Source: Bacteroidales bacterium (GTDB taxonomy: Bacteria > Bacteroidota > Bacteroidia > Bacteroidales > UBA12077). Taken from it: DNA of 64,000 nt. Made by a program: the position numbers and the translations under genes. Shown in pieces: positions 16,986 through 29,200 of the stretch. Location of the stretch: contig JANQHE010000035.1 in assembly GCA_028282785.1 (NCBI GenBank), positions 1 to 64,000 on the forward strand, written 5' to 3'. The notes under the pieces are model-generated. The model was not told the DNA's origin and did no database searches. It saw only the letters and a list, made by a program, of their open reading frames with translations. The number at the start of each line of letters is the position of its first letter. The stretch's first letter is position 1.

Positions 16986-19900
16986 TTATTGAATGATTAT
17001 TTTTCTAATGTAAATATCCTGATTAATATTTAATCGTAGATAATAAACTCCATGTGCAAATTGATTAACATCAATTCTTTCTATTCTATCTTCAACATTG
17101 TTCAATTTATCATTATAAATTACTTGACCATTTGAACTTACTAATTCAACCGTTATATCTGTTGCTACTTTGAGTTTGAAATCAATTAATAGTTTATCAG
17201 AAGCCGGATTAGGATAATATGTTACTTCATATCCGTTTCCTGAGATAATATTATCAATTCCTGTAGCTTTCTGACAGAATATATCTCCTTCGCCCTGACA
17301 TTCAAATACATCTGTAACAGTTACACTGTATAATCCTGTTTCCGTTACTATAATACTTTCGGTAATTTCTCCAGTGCTCCATAAATAAGAATTATATGAT
17401 ACACTTGTGGATAACTGGACAGAGGTAGTAAAAAATAACGTATCACTCGGACCTAGTACTACTTCCGGTCCAGAAATATTAACAGAAGTTCCGGATGTTA
17501 ATGTATCGTTAGAAATATTTCCGTCATCCGCAAGTTTAACAAATGGTTTAAATCTGTAGATTTCAGGTGCACTAAATGATATTTCGTCTTCAAATGTATG
17601 CGTACGGGTATCATTTGCATCCATTGCTGTTGACAGACTAAATGTTTCTGTGACAGGAGTGCTGTCATCAATTGTATATCCAACAGTGAAACTTGTTCCC
17701 GGATTTAGATTAACTACTCCTGAATTAGTAATTTCAATGGTTACCGGATAATTTTCGGTCTGTTGCCAACAGCCATCTTCAGGAGAACTTATATCTGTGA
17801 CAGATAAATCAGCTGTGGTTGTAAATGTTACCTCAATTGAATCATTTGCTTCACAACCATCAGAATTGGTAACGGTTACAGCATAATAGTGACTCGGATT
17901 CTGATTGTTTATATCTACTGTATAAGTCTGATCAACCGAATTATCAAACCATAGATAACTTGTATATTCAGAGCCTGCATCAATAATATATTGCGAATTC
18001 CCTGTAACTACTGCATCTCCCAGATCAAATTCAGGTTTTTGATAATCGACATTAGCGGTAATACCATCATTTGTTTCTGCATCATAATCTGCAAATTGGG
18101 CAGAGATATCGAATTGATGCAATTGATTATTTGATAAATCAGCTGTTTGAGTAAATGTATAGCTAATAGTTTCATTTGGCTTTAATGTATCGGTTAAACT
18201 AAAAGATTCGTTAACAGGCGATCCTGAATTTAAAATATAACTTACATTAATAGTTTCATTTGTTAAAGTATCCAAACTATTATTAATTACATTTATACTT
18301 ACTGTTTCTGCATTTGTTAATTCACACTGGCTTGCGGGAGAAGTTAGGCTTACAGGAGCAATATCATACGTGTAAACTGTAATACTATCATCAGCTGTAC
18401 AACCATTTATATCATTTACAGTTATAGTGTAAGTTTGTGTTGCAAGGTAAGTAACCGGTAAAGAGTCATTCCTGGTACCTTCATCCCAGTAGTAACCTTG
18501 AAATCCGGGAGCTGCAACAAGAATTACCGTATCGGGTTGTGTGGTTAATATATCATCTCCAAGGTCAATGGTAGGATAGCCAAATGTTTTTATTACATCA
18601 ATGTATGTATCATTTGTTGAAGCTACATCTAACTCATAGTTCGTAAACAACTCAAAGTTATAAGTATTTATACCTGATAAATCGGCTCTGGTTGTAAAAG
18701 TGTAATTGACAGATTGTTGAGGGTCTAATGCAGAGCTTAATGTGAAATTCTCATTAATAGTTGTTCCTCCGTTAATAGTATATCCAACAGGAATTAATGT
18801 TCCTGCCTGTAAGGTATCATAACTATAATTTCTTACGGAAACTATTACTTTTTCATTGGTATTATGCTCGCAAGCACTTAATGGATATACTAAGCTATTT
18901 ATTCCAACATTATATGTAATAATTTGAGTAGAATCAACATCACTACCGCAACCATTAACATCTGTAACGGTTACAACATAATTATATGTATAATTATTAG
19001 TAACGGTTAATGTATCATTAGTTGAACCATTATTCCAGTTATATGTTGCAAATCCTTCCTGAGCGATTAATTCTACGGTATCTGCTTGTGTTGTAAATAT
19101 GGTATCATGTGTTAAATCTACGTCAGGTAAAGGATAGGTTTGGAATGTATATTCTAATGTGTCATTCGTATTTTTTACATCAATGTCTGATGAAGTATAC
19201 ACTTTTAATGTATGAGTACCTGCATTCGTAACATCCAAAGTAGCTATATTTGTTAATATAACAGAATCTGAAGCTCCAATATTTAACTCAGGATTAACCT
19301 CGTTCCATCCTTGATTATCAAAGTTATAGAAAATTCTAACAGTAGTTGGACCACTATATACACTATCACTATAATTAGCTACTTCTACATTTAATGGGGT
19401 TGAAGCAGATGCTAGATCTTCACAAATATTAACAGGAGATGTAACCGCACTTATTCCTAAATCATGAGTTTCAATATAAGTTGAGTCTTTATCACTCCCG
19501 CAGGCGTGTATATCAGTAACAGTTACTTTGTAATAATATGAACTATTTGTTGGTGTTTCAGTTTGGGTTGAACTTCCTGAATTCCAATTGTACGTACCGA
19601 AACCAGCTCCGGCATCCAATGTAAGTGTATCGGCTTGTGATGATTGTATTGTATCATAAGCTAACTGTACATCAGGTAATCCCCAAGTGTTTATTGTAGT
19701 TTTTATTGTATCGTCTCTTCGGTCGAGATCATCTAAAAAGTTTGTAAATACCCTAATCGTATATTCACCTGGTACTGTTAAATCACATTTCTGAGAGAAC
19801 TTAAATGATATGGTATCGTTCGGTGAAGTTGTTGTTAAATTTCGCCCATTTAAAAATAACGTATCATAAACCTCAGGTAAATCATTTACCTGGTATCCAA

Positions 19901-22900
19901 ATGGAATTGTATCGTTTACGTCATCAATAAAATTAATTCCTTTATTTGATATAGCGGCCCATATCTCAGTTTGCTCAAATCTTAAACAAGAGTCTTCAAG
20001 GACAGTTCTTATGCTATCCATTTTTACATCATTCAAAGATTGAGTTACTTGTAGCGAATCATTTGCAGAACAGGGTATTCCGTTAGTAACAGTTACATAA
20101 TAAATTCCTTCGGCCTGTGCCCTATACGTTTGGGTAGTGGCAACTTCACTTCCTCCAAAATACCATGAATAGGTATTATAACCGGCGCCTGCATCAAGAA
20201 GAGTATCAACATCTTCGGATCCAACAATCCAACCAAGATCATATTGTGGCATTCCTTGCACGGTTACCGTAGCAGTTGTTGTATCGTTACTAAGTGTATC
20301 ATTATAAAAATATGAATTGGATTCCAATAAGGTATAGACAACAAAATCATAATCGTCGGCATATGACATATCAACGGTTTCTGCAAATGTAAACTCTACT
20401 GTTTCACCCGGATTTAGCGGTGATGCAAGAGTTAAAGTGTCCGTTGTATAATGACTCCCGTTAAAATCTAAGCTTATAGGAACCTTGCTTCCTACCTCAA
20501 GTGTAGTAATACCAAAGTTTTCTATATTAACTTTTACCTGTGTTGTATCACTCCATTCACAAGCGGTGTAAGGCTCTACAATAGAGCTAACTCCGACATC
20601 AGCTGGTGCTTCGTATATTTTAACATTATCAATACCAACACCTTCATATTTAAAAGAACCGTTACTTTCAAACATAAAACGGAATTTAACATTACTTTGA
20701 TTACTTACTTGCGGTGGAAGTAGCTGCCTGAACATTATCCATTGTCCATCTGTGGTATCAATTCCAGGTAATTCCAACTCGCTAATTAAAGTTTCGTTAT
20801 ACCAATTCCAATAAAAATCACCATCGTTTGGTACTACATTCCAATTTGTACCCTCATCAATGCTATATAAAACCGTTATTCCATCTGTTTGATCTTCTGC
20901 AACAACTGTAGCTCTAAATTCAAATATTATGGAATCATAACCTGCAAAATTAAAACATGGACTTTCGATGAAAGAAGAATCATTATTTAAATACTCACCG
21001 GTTAAATTTGTTACCCAAGCTTTTGTTCCGGAAGCAGCTGAATTGATAACAGTTCCGGCGGGTTCTCCATAAGCCCAGGTTGAGAACGCACTACCTCCGG
21101 GAAGATAATACCCGTTATTGGATTCGAAATTTTCATAGTATGGCAATGAATATGTCGGGAATGAAAATATTGTTTTTGACATAGAATTATTTCCTGGTAT
21201 TTCATCCCCGGAAAGCATAGTTTCAACATCAATTGTGTGGAAACCAGGTGCACTTAAATCAGCACCAACAGAGAAAGTAAATAATGCGGAGTCACCAATT
21301 GGTATAGATGTACTATAGGCATCAGTAACATAAGATCCACTATTGTCAATTTCATACCTTACCGGAACTGAGGTTGGAGTTGCTTCTCCGGCATAATTTT
21401 CGATATATACGGTTATATCATCAGAAGCAGTATGTCCACAACCTGTTTCCGGCATGGTAATTTCGGAAATACCAACGTCTTTTGAGATAAAGTCTCCTAT
21501 TAAAATGAAATCGTCAATGTTCCAACCTGTAAATGGATCATTAAAATCCGTAGTACCTAGTGCAAACCTTAACTTAACTTCTTCTTTGAAGTTAGCATCC
21601 TCCAGCTCATATGTTACAATTGACCATTCACTTTCTACTAAAGTTCCTGAATTTTTGTACAACTGATTCCAGGTGGTACCATTATCAGTACTCAAATCAA
21701 TATATGCATTATGAAAACCGGAAATATTCAACCATCTGGCAAAATATAAAGTAACATCTTTATAATAAAAACAATCTAGAGTTGGAGAAACCGCAGAATC
21801 CTTTTTGTTACTTAAGTTTCTGGCATATTCACCATCTACGGTAAGGTCAGTACCTAATACATAGTTTCCATTATATGCAGTTTCCGGATCCGGGGAACCT
21901 GGGGTGCCTCCCAATCCTTGAGGAATAGCCCTTTCAAAACTTCCATTAAGAATCCATCCCATATCTGTTTCAAAGGTTTCATTAAAAATGGCTTCTTTCA
22001 ATAAACGCTCTCCATCAGGAGATTTATCGGCAAATGGGAACGCAGACCCATTAATATAAATACCTTCAGCTTCAATTTTAGCATCAACAATGTTGTTATG
22101 TATTTCATGATCAACTGCTTCTGCTATATCATATGTAATCCACAGAGTTGTAATGCCTCTTGGTAAATCGTAGTTGATATTTTTAAACCAGGCATGTCCG
22201 TTTACAAAATCTACTCCACCTTTTAATAGCATTGGATTATTAAATGTTGAATCCCCTGTTGCATAAAGTTTAACTCCATTGCTGGCTAAATTAGCATCAT
22301 CAGTATTTAGAGAAGTAACTTTTAATGAATCAAGGTATAAAGTTCCATCATTGCCCTGTACATCCAATATAATTTTTAATATAGTATTATTAGTTGTATT
22401 TGTTGGAATAAAATCAGTAGATGCTTGTTGAATTGAATAACTATCTATGTATTTTGCTATAATTCCGGTTTCGACTATTCGGACTGTATCTATACATGTA
22501 CCATAACCAAAACCGGTTATCCCTTCAAATGCAATATAATATGTACTTGATAAACTGCTATCTGGAAGTAAAATAGAACGATTTAACCAATTTTCTAAAG
22601 GTTCATTATAAGTTTCCATTAATACCCAGGCGCTATCCAATCCTCGTTTATAATATATCTTTAATACATCATTATACTCGTTTCCGCCAAAATACCAGGT
22701 TAATTGAGCATGGGCAAACCTTAACTCAGGTTTTAAAACATCACTAAGGTCTATCGCAGGAGTAATTAATTTGGTTGCCTCGCCATCGTAACTCTCTAAT
22801 TGAAACATAGCATTATAATTTCCTTGATAGGCATTGTCAGGATATTCGAAATATCCACCATTCAAATATTGCCAGTTAACCGTAGAGCCTGATGGAGTAC

Positions 22901-23042
22901 CTCCTAATCCCAACACTTTTTCTTGTGTCCAATCTACAGGATTTACACCTCCCTCAAACCCTTCATGAAAAACTATAGTTTCCTGGGCAAGAGAAAATTT
23001 CGAGAGTGTAACTATAATAAAAAGGGTTATTAGTTTTTTCAT
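16986..23042 (-). CDS. Giant secreted protein with CARDB repeats and T9SS type A sorting tail
   Basis: The 2018-residue protein starts with a signal peptide (cleavage after about residue 19). Two MAM-like, choice-of-anchor-type regions follow, each beginning with an 'FEGG/FETD...W' segment. The rest alternates about seven CARDB-like Ig modules (each opening with 'vgis.i..P...C' and containing 'v...N.g...l') with about six modules carrying a YxWxxG core and ending in VTVTDxxGC. The last 75 residues are a type IX secretion sorting domain (YYPNPASDKL, then GVYYLRL, ending KIIIQ). Known biology predicts export through the T9SS and attachment to or release from the cell surface. The role is probably adhesive; no enzyme domain is visible. 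It diverges from the PKD-repeat giant gene across 208 bases. Confidence 0.92.
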   Translation of the reverse strand: MKKLITLFIIVTLSKFSLAQETIVFHEGFEGGVNPVDWTQEKVLGLGGTPSGSTVNWQYLNGGYFEYPDNAYQGNYNAMFQLESYDGEATKLITPAIDLSDVLKPELRFAHAQLTWYFGGNEYNDVLKIYYKRGLDSAWVLMETYNEPLENWLNRSILLPDSSLSSTYYIAFEGITGFGYGTCIDTVRIVETGIIAKYIDSYSIQQASTDFIPTNTTNNTILKIILDVQGNDGTLYLDSLKVTSLNTDDANLASNGVKLYATGDSTFNNPMLLKGGVDFVNGHAWFKNINYDLPRGITTLWITYDIAEAVDHEIHNNIVDAKIEAEGIYINGSAFPFADKSPDGERLLKEAIFNETFETDMGWILNGSFERAIPQGLGGTPGSPDPETAYNGNYVLGTDLTVDGEYARNLSNKKDSAVSPTLDCFYYKDVTLYFARWLNISGFHNAYIDLSTDNGTTWNQLYKNSGTLVESEWSIVTYELEDANFKEEVKLRFALGTTDFNDPFTGWNIDDFILIGDFISKDVGISEITMPETGCGHTASDDITVYIENYAGEATPTSVPVRYEIDNSGSYVTDAYSTSIPIGDSALFTFSVGADLSAPGFHTIDVETMLSGDEIPGNNSMSKTIFSFPTYSLPYYENFESNNGYYLPGGSAFSTWAYGEPAGTVINSAASGTKAWVTNLTGEYLNNDSSFIESPCFNFAGYDSIIFEFRATVVAEDQTDGITVLYSIDEGTNWNVVPNDGDFYWNWYNETLISELELPGIDTTDGQWIMFRQLLPPQVSNQSNVKFRFMFESNGSFKYEGVGIDNVKIYEAPADVGVSSIVEPYTACEWSDTTQVKVNIENFGITTLEVGSKVPISLDFNGSHYTTDTLTLASPLNPGETVEFTFAETVDMSYADDYDFVVYTLLESNSYFYNDTLSNDTTTATVTVQGMPQYDLGWIVGSEDVDTLLDAGAGYNTYSWYFGGSEVATTQTYRAQAEGIYYVTVTNGIPCSANDSLQVTQSLNDVKMDSIRTVLEDSCLRFEQTEIWAAISNKGINFIDDVNDTIPFGYQVNDLPEVYDTLFLNGRNLTTTSPNDTISFKFSQKCDLTVPGEYTIRVFTNFLDDLDRRDDTIKTTINTWGLPDVQLAYDTIQSSQADTLTLDAGAGFGTYNWNSGSSTQTETPTNSSYYYKVTVTDIHACGSDKDSTYIETHDLGISAVTSPVNICEDLASASTPLNVEVANYSDSVYSGPTTVRIFYNFDNQGWNEVNPELNIGASDSVILTNIATLDVTNAGTHTLKVYTSSDIDVKNTNDTLEYTFQTYPLPDVDLTHDTIFTTQADTVELIAQEGFATYNWNNGSTNDTLTVTNNYTYNYVVTVTDVNGCGSDVDSTQIITYNVGINSLVYPLSACEHNTNEKVIVSVRNYSYDTLQAGTLIPVGYTINGGTTINENFTLSSALDPQQSVNYTFTTRADLSGINTYNFELFTNYELDVASTNDTYIDVIKTFGYPTIDLGDDILTTQPDTVILVAAPGFQGYYWDEGTRNDSLPVTYLATQTYTITVNDINGCTADDSITVYTYDIAPVSLTSPASQCELTNAETVSINVINNSLDTLTNETINVSYILNSGSPVNESFSLTDTLKPNETISYTFTQTADLSNNQLHQFDISAQFADYDAETNDGITANVDYQKPEFDLGDAVVTGNSQYIIDAGSEYTSYLWFDNSVDQTYTVDINNQNPSHYYAVTVTNSDGCEANDSIEVTFTTTADLSVTDISSPEDGCWQQTENYPVTIEITNSGVVNLNPGTSFTVGYTIDDSTPVTETFSLSTAMDANDTRTHTFEDEISFSAPEIYRFKPFVKLADDGNISNDTLTSGTSVNISGPEVVLGPSDTLFFTTSVQLSTSVSYNSYLWSTGEITESIIVTETGLYSVTVTDVFECQGEGDIFCQKATGIDNIISGNGYEVTYYPNPASDKLLIDFKLKVATDITVELVSSNGQVIYNDKLNNVEDRIERIDVNQFAHGVYYLRLNINQDIYIRKIIIQ

Positions 23043-23250
23043 GATATTAATGTTTTATTATTTCTCTAATTTTGAGTAAATTTATATTGTAAGTTTAATG
23101 AGAACTTTAAAGTTATGCTTTTTTAGTACAAAGTTCTTATAACTTTCTAAAAAAAAAACCGTACAATTTCCATGAACGTCATTTTTTTGTACGTAAAAGT
23201 TGTTTTTTTGTTTATGAATAGTCATTTTTTATTAATGAAAGGTCAAAGAA

Positions 23251-26200
23251 ATGAAAAGGATTCTGCAATATATAACCATTCTGACTATTGTTTTGTTCTA
23301 TTTTAGTGCTTTTGCTCAAACAGATACAGAGTTTTGGTTTGTAAAACCTAACATTACGCAAGAACATACCAATGAAACGTTTAAAATTGTTGTTACTGCG
23401 CGAGAGTTCGATGCAGATGTGACAATTGAGATGCCTGCAGAAGGTACATTTACTCCTGTAAATTTCACAGTCCCAGCATATACTACATATACATATACGG
23501 TTACGCAACCAAGTGCAGAATTTACTCTCATGGAAAACAATACTGTTGTTAATGAGTGGGCTACATTGCCTGTTGGTAGTAGAGATAATATAGGAAATAA
23601 GGCTATACTTTTAACAAGTACAGCTCCTGTAAATGCTTATTTGACCCAAACAGCAAATAATAATAGTGATATTTACGCATTAAAGGGAGAAAATGGAATA
23701 GGAACTGAATTTATTATTCCTTTTCAAGAACATGGTTATAATCAACATCCGGGTTATAATGAACGAGCATTTTCTTCTGTTGATATTATTAGTTATGAAG
23801 ATGGAACTGTCGTAGAAATAACTCCACCGACCGGTAGAAATGTTTATAGGGATGGATCTAATCCCAGTTATGGCGCAGCTTACACTGTAACCTTAAATAG
23901 AGGGCAGGTATATACATGTCCACCTGCCTGGGATGCCTCAGTTACCAGGAATAATACTGCAAATTCCGGATGGTGGGGAATTGAAGGCAACCAAAGACTG
24001 GGGGGAATTATCATTAAAGTATTAACTGGAGAAGGAGTTGCAGTTGTAAAAAAGGATGATTCGGTAAGAAGATATACTACAGGAGGCTGGGATGAAATTG
24101 CAGACCAATGGGTGCCTTATAAAGGAATAGTTGGCGAGGATAATGATATTTTGGGAACCGAATATGTAGCTATGAGAGGAGGCCTAAATGATGGTTGGGA
24201 ATTTGTATATGTTGCGGCTCCTGAAGATAACACGCGCATATGGTGGGGGAATAGTATAGATACAACAGTTGCTCCGGTTAATGCTGTTATTGATAGAGGA
24301 GAACAGGTTGGAATCCAGTTTGATAATGGTACTTTTACCAATAATTTTATGGATATTATTTCCAATAAACCTTTGTCGGTACTTCATGTTTCGGGAACAG
24401 GAAGAGAAATGGGTGGTGCTGTATTACCCCCAATTGATAAATGTACGGGTTCAACATCAGTTTCGTTTTCCAGAGATATTAATTGGCCCTTTTATATCAA
24501 TATTATGGCAAGGGCCGGGCATGAAAACGAATTTTTAGTTGATGGTGTGGTACGAAATGATATTATTGATCCTGCATCCTTTGTGCCGGTTGGTTTGAGT
24601 GGAGAATGGGTTGCAACGCAACTTTATTATGCTACCGGCGATTTAGTTGATTTTCCTGTTGGTACAGTTCGAACGATTTCAAACACGGGAGATGTATTTC
24701 ATATTGGATTAATAAATGGGAATAGTTCGGGAGGTTGTCGATTTGGATATTTTTCTGACTTTAATGAGTTAACAGTTGCTGCAAATACTATACAAGGAGA
24801 TGGCTCTCAACCAAGTTCTACTATTCGCGCTTGTAAAGGAGATACAGTTCAATTGTATGCTTCCGGGGGTAGTGTATTTAACTGGTGGCCTTCAGATAAT
24901 TTATCAAGTACAACAGTGTCAAGTCCAGAAGCTGTTGTATTAGACAACCAAACTTATTTTGTAGAGGTTTCAGGTGCTTGTGATAATACAGATACCGCAA
25001 CTGTTACTATTGAGGTTGCTGAGCAACCAGACGCAGTATTTTTTATGGGAAAAGGAGAAGGATGTGCTCCATTAGACGTACAATTTAGAAATTTATCGAC
25101 AGATGTAAATCAGATTTATTGGGATTTTAACACAACCGGTATTGGTGGAGTTGTTGATAGAGATACAACCAAATATCACCCGTCGGTAATTACAGATGTG
25201 GATACAACTTTTACTCACACATTCTTTAATACTAGTTTTGAACCTGTAGATTCGCCTGAAACTTATCATATTCAATTAAAAGTGAGAGCAACTAAATGCG
25301 AAGACACAATAAATACAACACTAACTGTTTATCCTGAAATTACAGCTGATTTTACTCTGTCAGACCTTAATGATACATTAAGCTGTAATCCTGCAGTTGT
25401 TGATTTTGAGGCAACTGCATTATCCATTAATGAAGACTTCTATAAATGGAATTTTGGAGATGGTGCGTTATCAGCCACAGGAGATACAACACATGAATAT
25501 GTTAATGTTCAACCAGATCGGGATACGACGTATACAGCTCGACTTGTAGTTCGGTCACAATGGAATTGCAGAGATACCGCGTATATGGATTTCACGGTTC
25601 ATCCGTACCTTGAGGGAGGTTTTACCATTAATAAAGATAAAGGTTGCTCTCCTTTTGATGTAACCATTGAAAATTTGTCAACAGGAGCGGATAGCATTTT
25701 CCTTGATTATGGCGATGGAACCATTGATACTTTATTATCATTTAGTTCGATCACTCATTTTTATCAAAATAATGATGGAGTTGATGAAGTGGACACAAAT
25801 ATTATTGTAATGCGCGTAAAAAACGATGAAGGTTGTGAGTTTATTGATAGAGATACAATTTTGGTATATCCTGAGTTTGTTGCTGATTATACCATTGACG
25901 GAAACAATTATGAAGGATGTAATTCACGTACTGTAACTTTTACCAATACTACTAACGATGGTACGTATTTAGCATCAAGATATTTGTGGGAGTTTGATGA
26001 TGGTACTAATATGGACACAACAAACAATACCATTGATAAATATTATAATAATACCAGCTCAGGCGATAATACATATAACTTTAGATTAACTGCAAGGTCC
26101 ATTTTTGGTTGTACTGATGATACAACTAATAGTATAGACATATATCGTGCTTATGCCAATTTTACAGTTGATAATAACGAAGGTTGCTCGCCTGTGGTTG

Positions 26201-29200
26201 TTGGTGTTACTAATATTTCTATTGGGGATCAAATTACCACATGGGACTGGGATTATGGAGATGGGCATACAGATAATGTTGAAAATCCATTCCCTTATTC
26301 AATTACAAATACCGGATTTGAGAATGATACTAATAAATTAGTACTTGAAGTTACGGGAACCAATGGATGTAGCACCAGGGATAGTATTGATATTATTGTA
26401 TATCCTGAAATTAGAGCTACATACACAACCACATTAACTTCTATGGCAAGTTGTGACTCATTAGTTGCCGAATTTGATTCGGACTTAATTCATCCTGCTT
26501 TGCCATCAGTTGTTTATGAATGGGACTTTGGAGATGGAGGAACTGCATCCGTACCGGATCCGGATCATACATACAGAAACTTGTTAAGTTCAACAGTGAT
26601 AAATAGAAGAGTTGATTTAAGGGTTGAAACAGATATGGGTTGTTCCTATGACACAAGTTCATTTATTGATGTTTATCCAATGGTTAGAGCCGATATTTCT
26701 ATTGATCAATCAGTAGGATGTTCTCCTTTAACTGTAAATGTTAGTGCTCAAGGATATCCTGGAAATGATAGTTATAATTGGAATTATGGAGATGGTATTG
26801 GTACAAATACAAATCAAGATCCAAATGCATATACTTATCCTGCAAATCCTCCGGGAACAAATGATGTTTACACACTAAGGCTGGATGTGGAAGACATAAC
26901 AGGAACTTGTACCGATTTTGACACAAAAACCATAACAGTTTACGATGAAGCTCTTGCGGATTTTGATCCTAAAAACTCAACAGATTGTGATCCATATGAG
27001 GTAACATTTGATAACCTATCTCAAAATGCTTTAACATATAAATGGGATTTTGATGACGGTGGCACAACATCTACGGATTTTGAACCAACTTATGAATTTG
27101 TTAATAACTTATCGTCGACACGAATATTTAATGTTGAGCTCGAAGTGACCTCAGATGAAGGGTGTACAGATGAATTTACATCATCCGTGAATGTATTACC
27201 TGTAATTGAAGCGGATTTTGATATTGATATTTCTGAAGGTTGTTCGCCTCTTACAGTAACAATATCAAATAATTTTGTTGGAACTCAGTGTTACTGGTTC
27301 TGGGATAAAGACGACAGAACGGCAAATGCCGGTGTTGTTGCTACAGCGGATAGTATTGTTAATTTCGGGACTTTTACAAAAACATACATTAATACAGTTC
27401 CGGGAACTTCAAGAACGGATAGTCTTACTTTAATAGTTGGAAATGGAAACGGTTGTTATGAGATATTCAAACGTGCAATAACAGTGCATTCTTCTATTGA
27501 TGCGGAATTTGATATGGATCCGGCAAGCGGTGAAGGATGTAATGAGTTGACCGTCCAGTTTACAAATACTACAGTTGGTAGTACAACATATAATTGGGAT
27601 TTTGGAAATGGTTCTTCTACTGCAACCGAATCTCCGACTCATTCATTTATTAATCCTGATATTAATGATAAATATTTTACCGTTCGCCTAACCGCAGAAT
27701 CAGCAGATGGCTGTACCGATACTGAGGATACAGTAATTACAGTATATTCAAAAGTTGTAGCAGATTTTTCAATACCTTTAAATAAAGATTGTCCACCATT
27801 TACTACTACAATTGATAATACTTCTGTTGGTAATTCTGCTAATACTTATCAGTGGTTAATTGATAATATTCCAGTTGTAGGATCACCAACAGATGATTCG
27901 GATTTTGAGCATACTTATGAAAATACTGTAAGTACAACGAGATATTATGAAGTAAAGCTAATTGCAACTAATCCTCATGGTTGTACATCGGAATTTATTG
28001 ATACGGTTACTGTTTTTGAATATATCGAAGCTTCATTTAGTATGGATATTGATGAAGGGTGTACCCCTCTGGAGGTTGATTTTACAGATTTATCTTCAGT
28101 GCCTACTAACTCTACATATACATGGGATTTTGGAGATGGAGCATCATCAGGATTATCTGAACCAAATCATACTTTTTATAATTCAAGCCGAACGACAGAT
28201 TTAACAAGAACGATTAATTTAACAGTTGAATCACCAAATTATTGCTCGGATGATACTTCATTAACAGTTGATATATATCACCAACCATTGGCAAAATTTT
28301 ATATTGATAAAACCTCATCATGTCCGCCATTACAATCAACTTTGACTAAACTATCCGAAGGAGAGGATTCTTTTGAATGGCGGTTTGGTGACGGAAGTAC
28401 AAATACAGTAGATGCTAATTTGGTTTATTCATGGGATAATACAGATATAAACAATGTTCAAATGTATGATTTAGAACTTTGGGTAAGTACAGTTAACAAT
28501 TGTAAGGATAGTTCAAATCTCGATTTAACAGTATTTCCAAAAGTAGATGCAGATTATATTATGGATAATAACGCAGGTTGTAGTCCGTTTGAGAATGTAC
28601 AGTTTACAAATACCTCCACTTCTCCTGCAACACAATTCTTTTGGAGCTTCGGTGATGGCACAACAACAAATATCGAAAATCCTTCGCATAGTTTTACTAA
28701 TGTGGGGATAAGTGATAGGATCTACGATATATTCCTTAGAGCATCCTCCGAATATAATTGCTGGGATACAATTACAAAGCAGGTTACCGTATATGTTCAA
28801 CCAAAGGCAGAATTTTATGTAGATCCTGTTTTATTAACTTTCCCTGATAATATGGTTGCACTTGATAATAAAACTAATTCAGGACCATTTACATATATGT
28901 GGGAATTTGGAGATTTAAATAATTCAACTTCTCAAGAAGAGGAGCCAGGTTCATTTGAATATGAGCACTGGGGAGAAAAGTCTATAATTTTAGAAGTTAC
29001 GAGTGAAACAAATACCGAATGTACAAGTACTTTTTCGGATACAATTTTAATACAGCCACCACTAGTTAATGCAGATTTTATTACCGATAAAGATGGTGGA
29101 TGTTGGGATGGAGGATTAGAAGTTCAATTTACAGCTGCCAGCTCTGCATATGCAGAAGAATACGAATATGAATGGGATTTTGGTGATGGTGGTACAAGCA

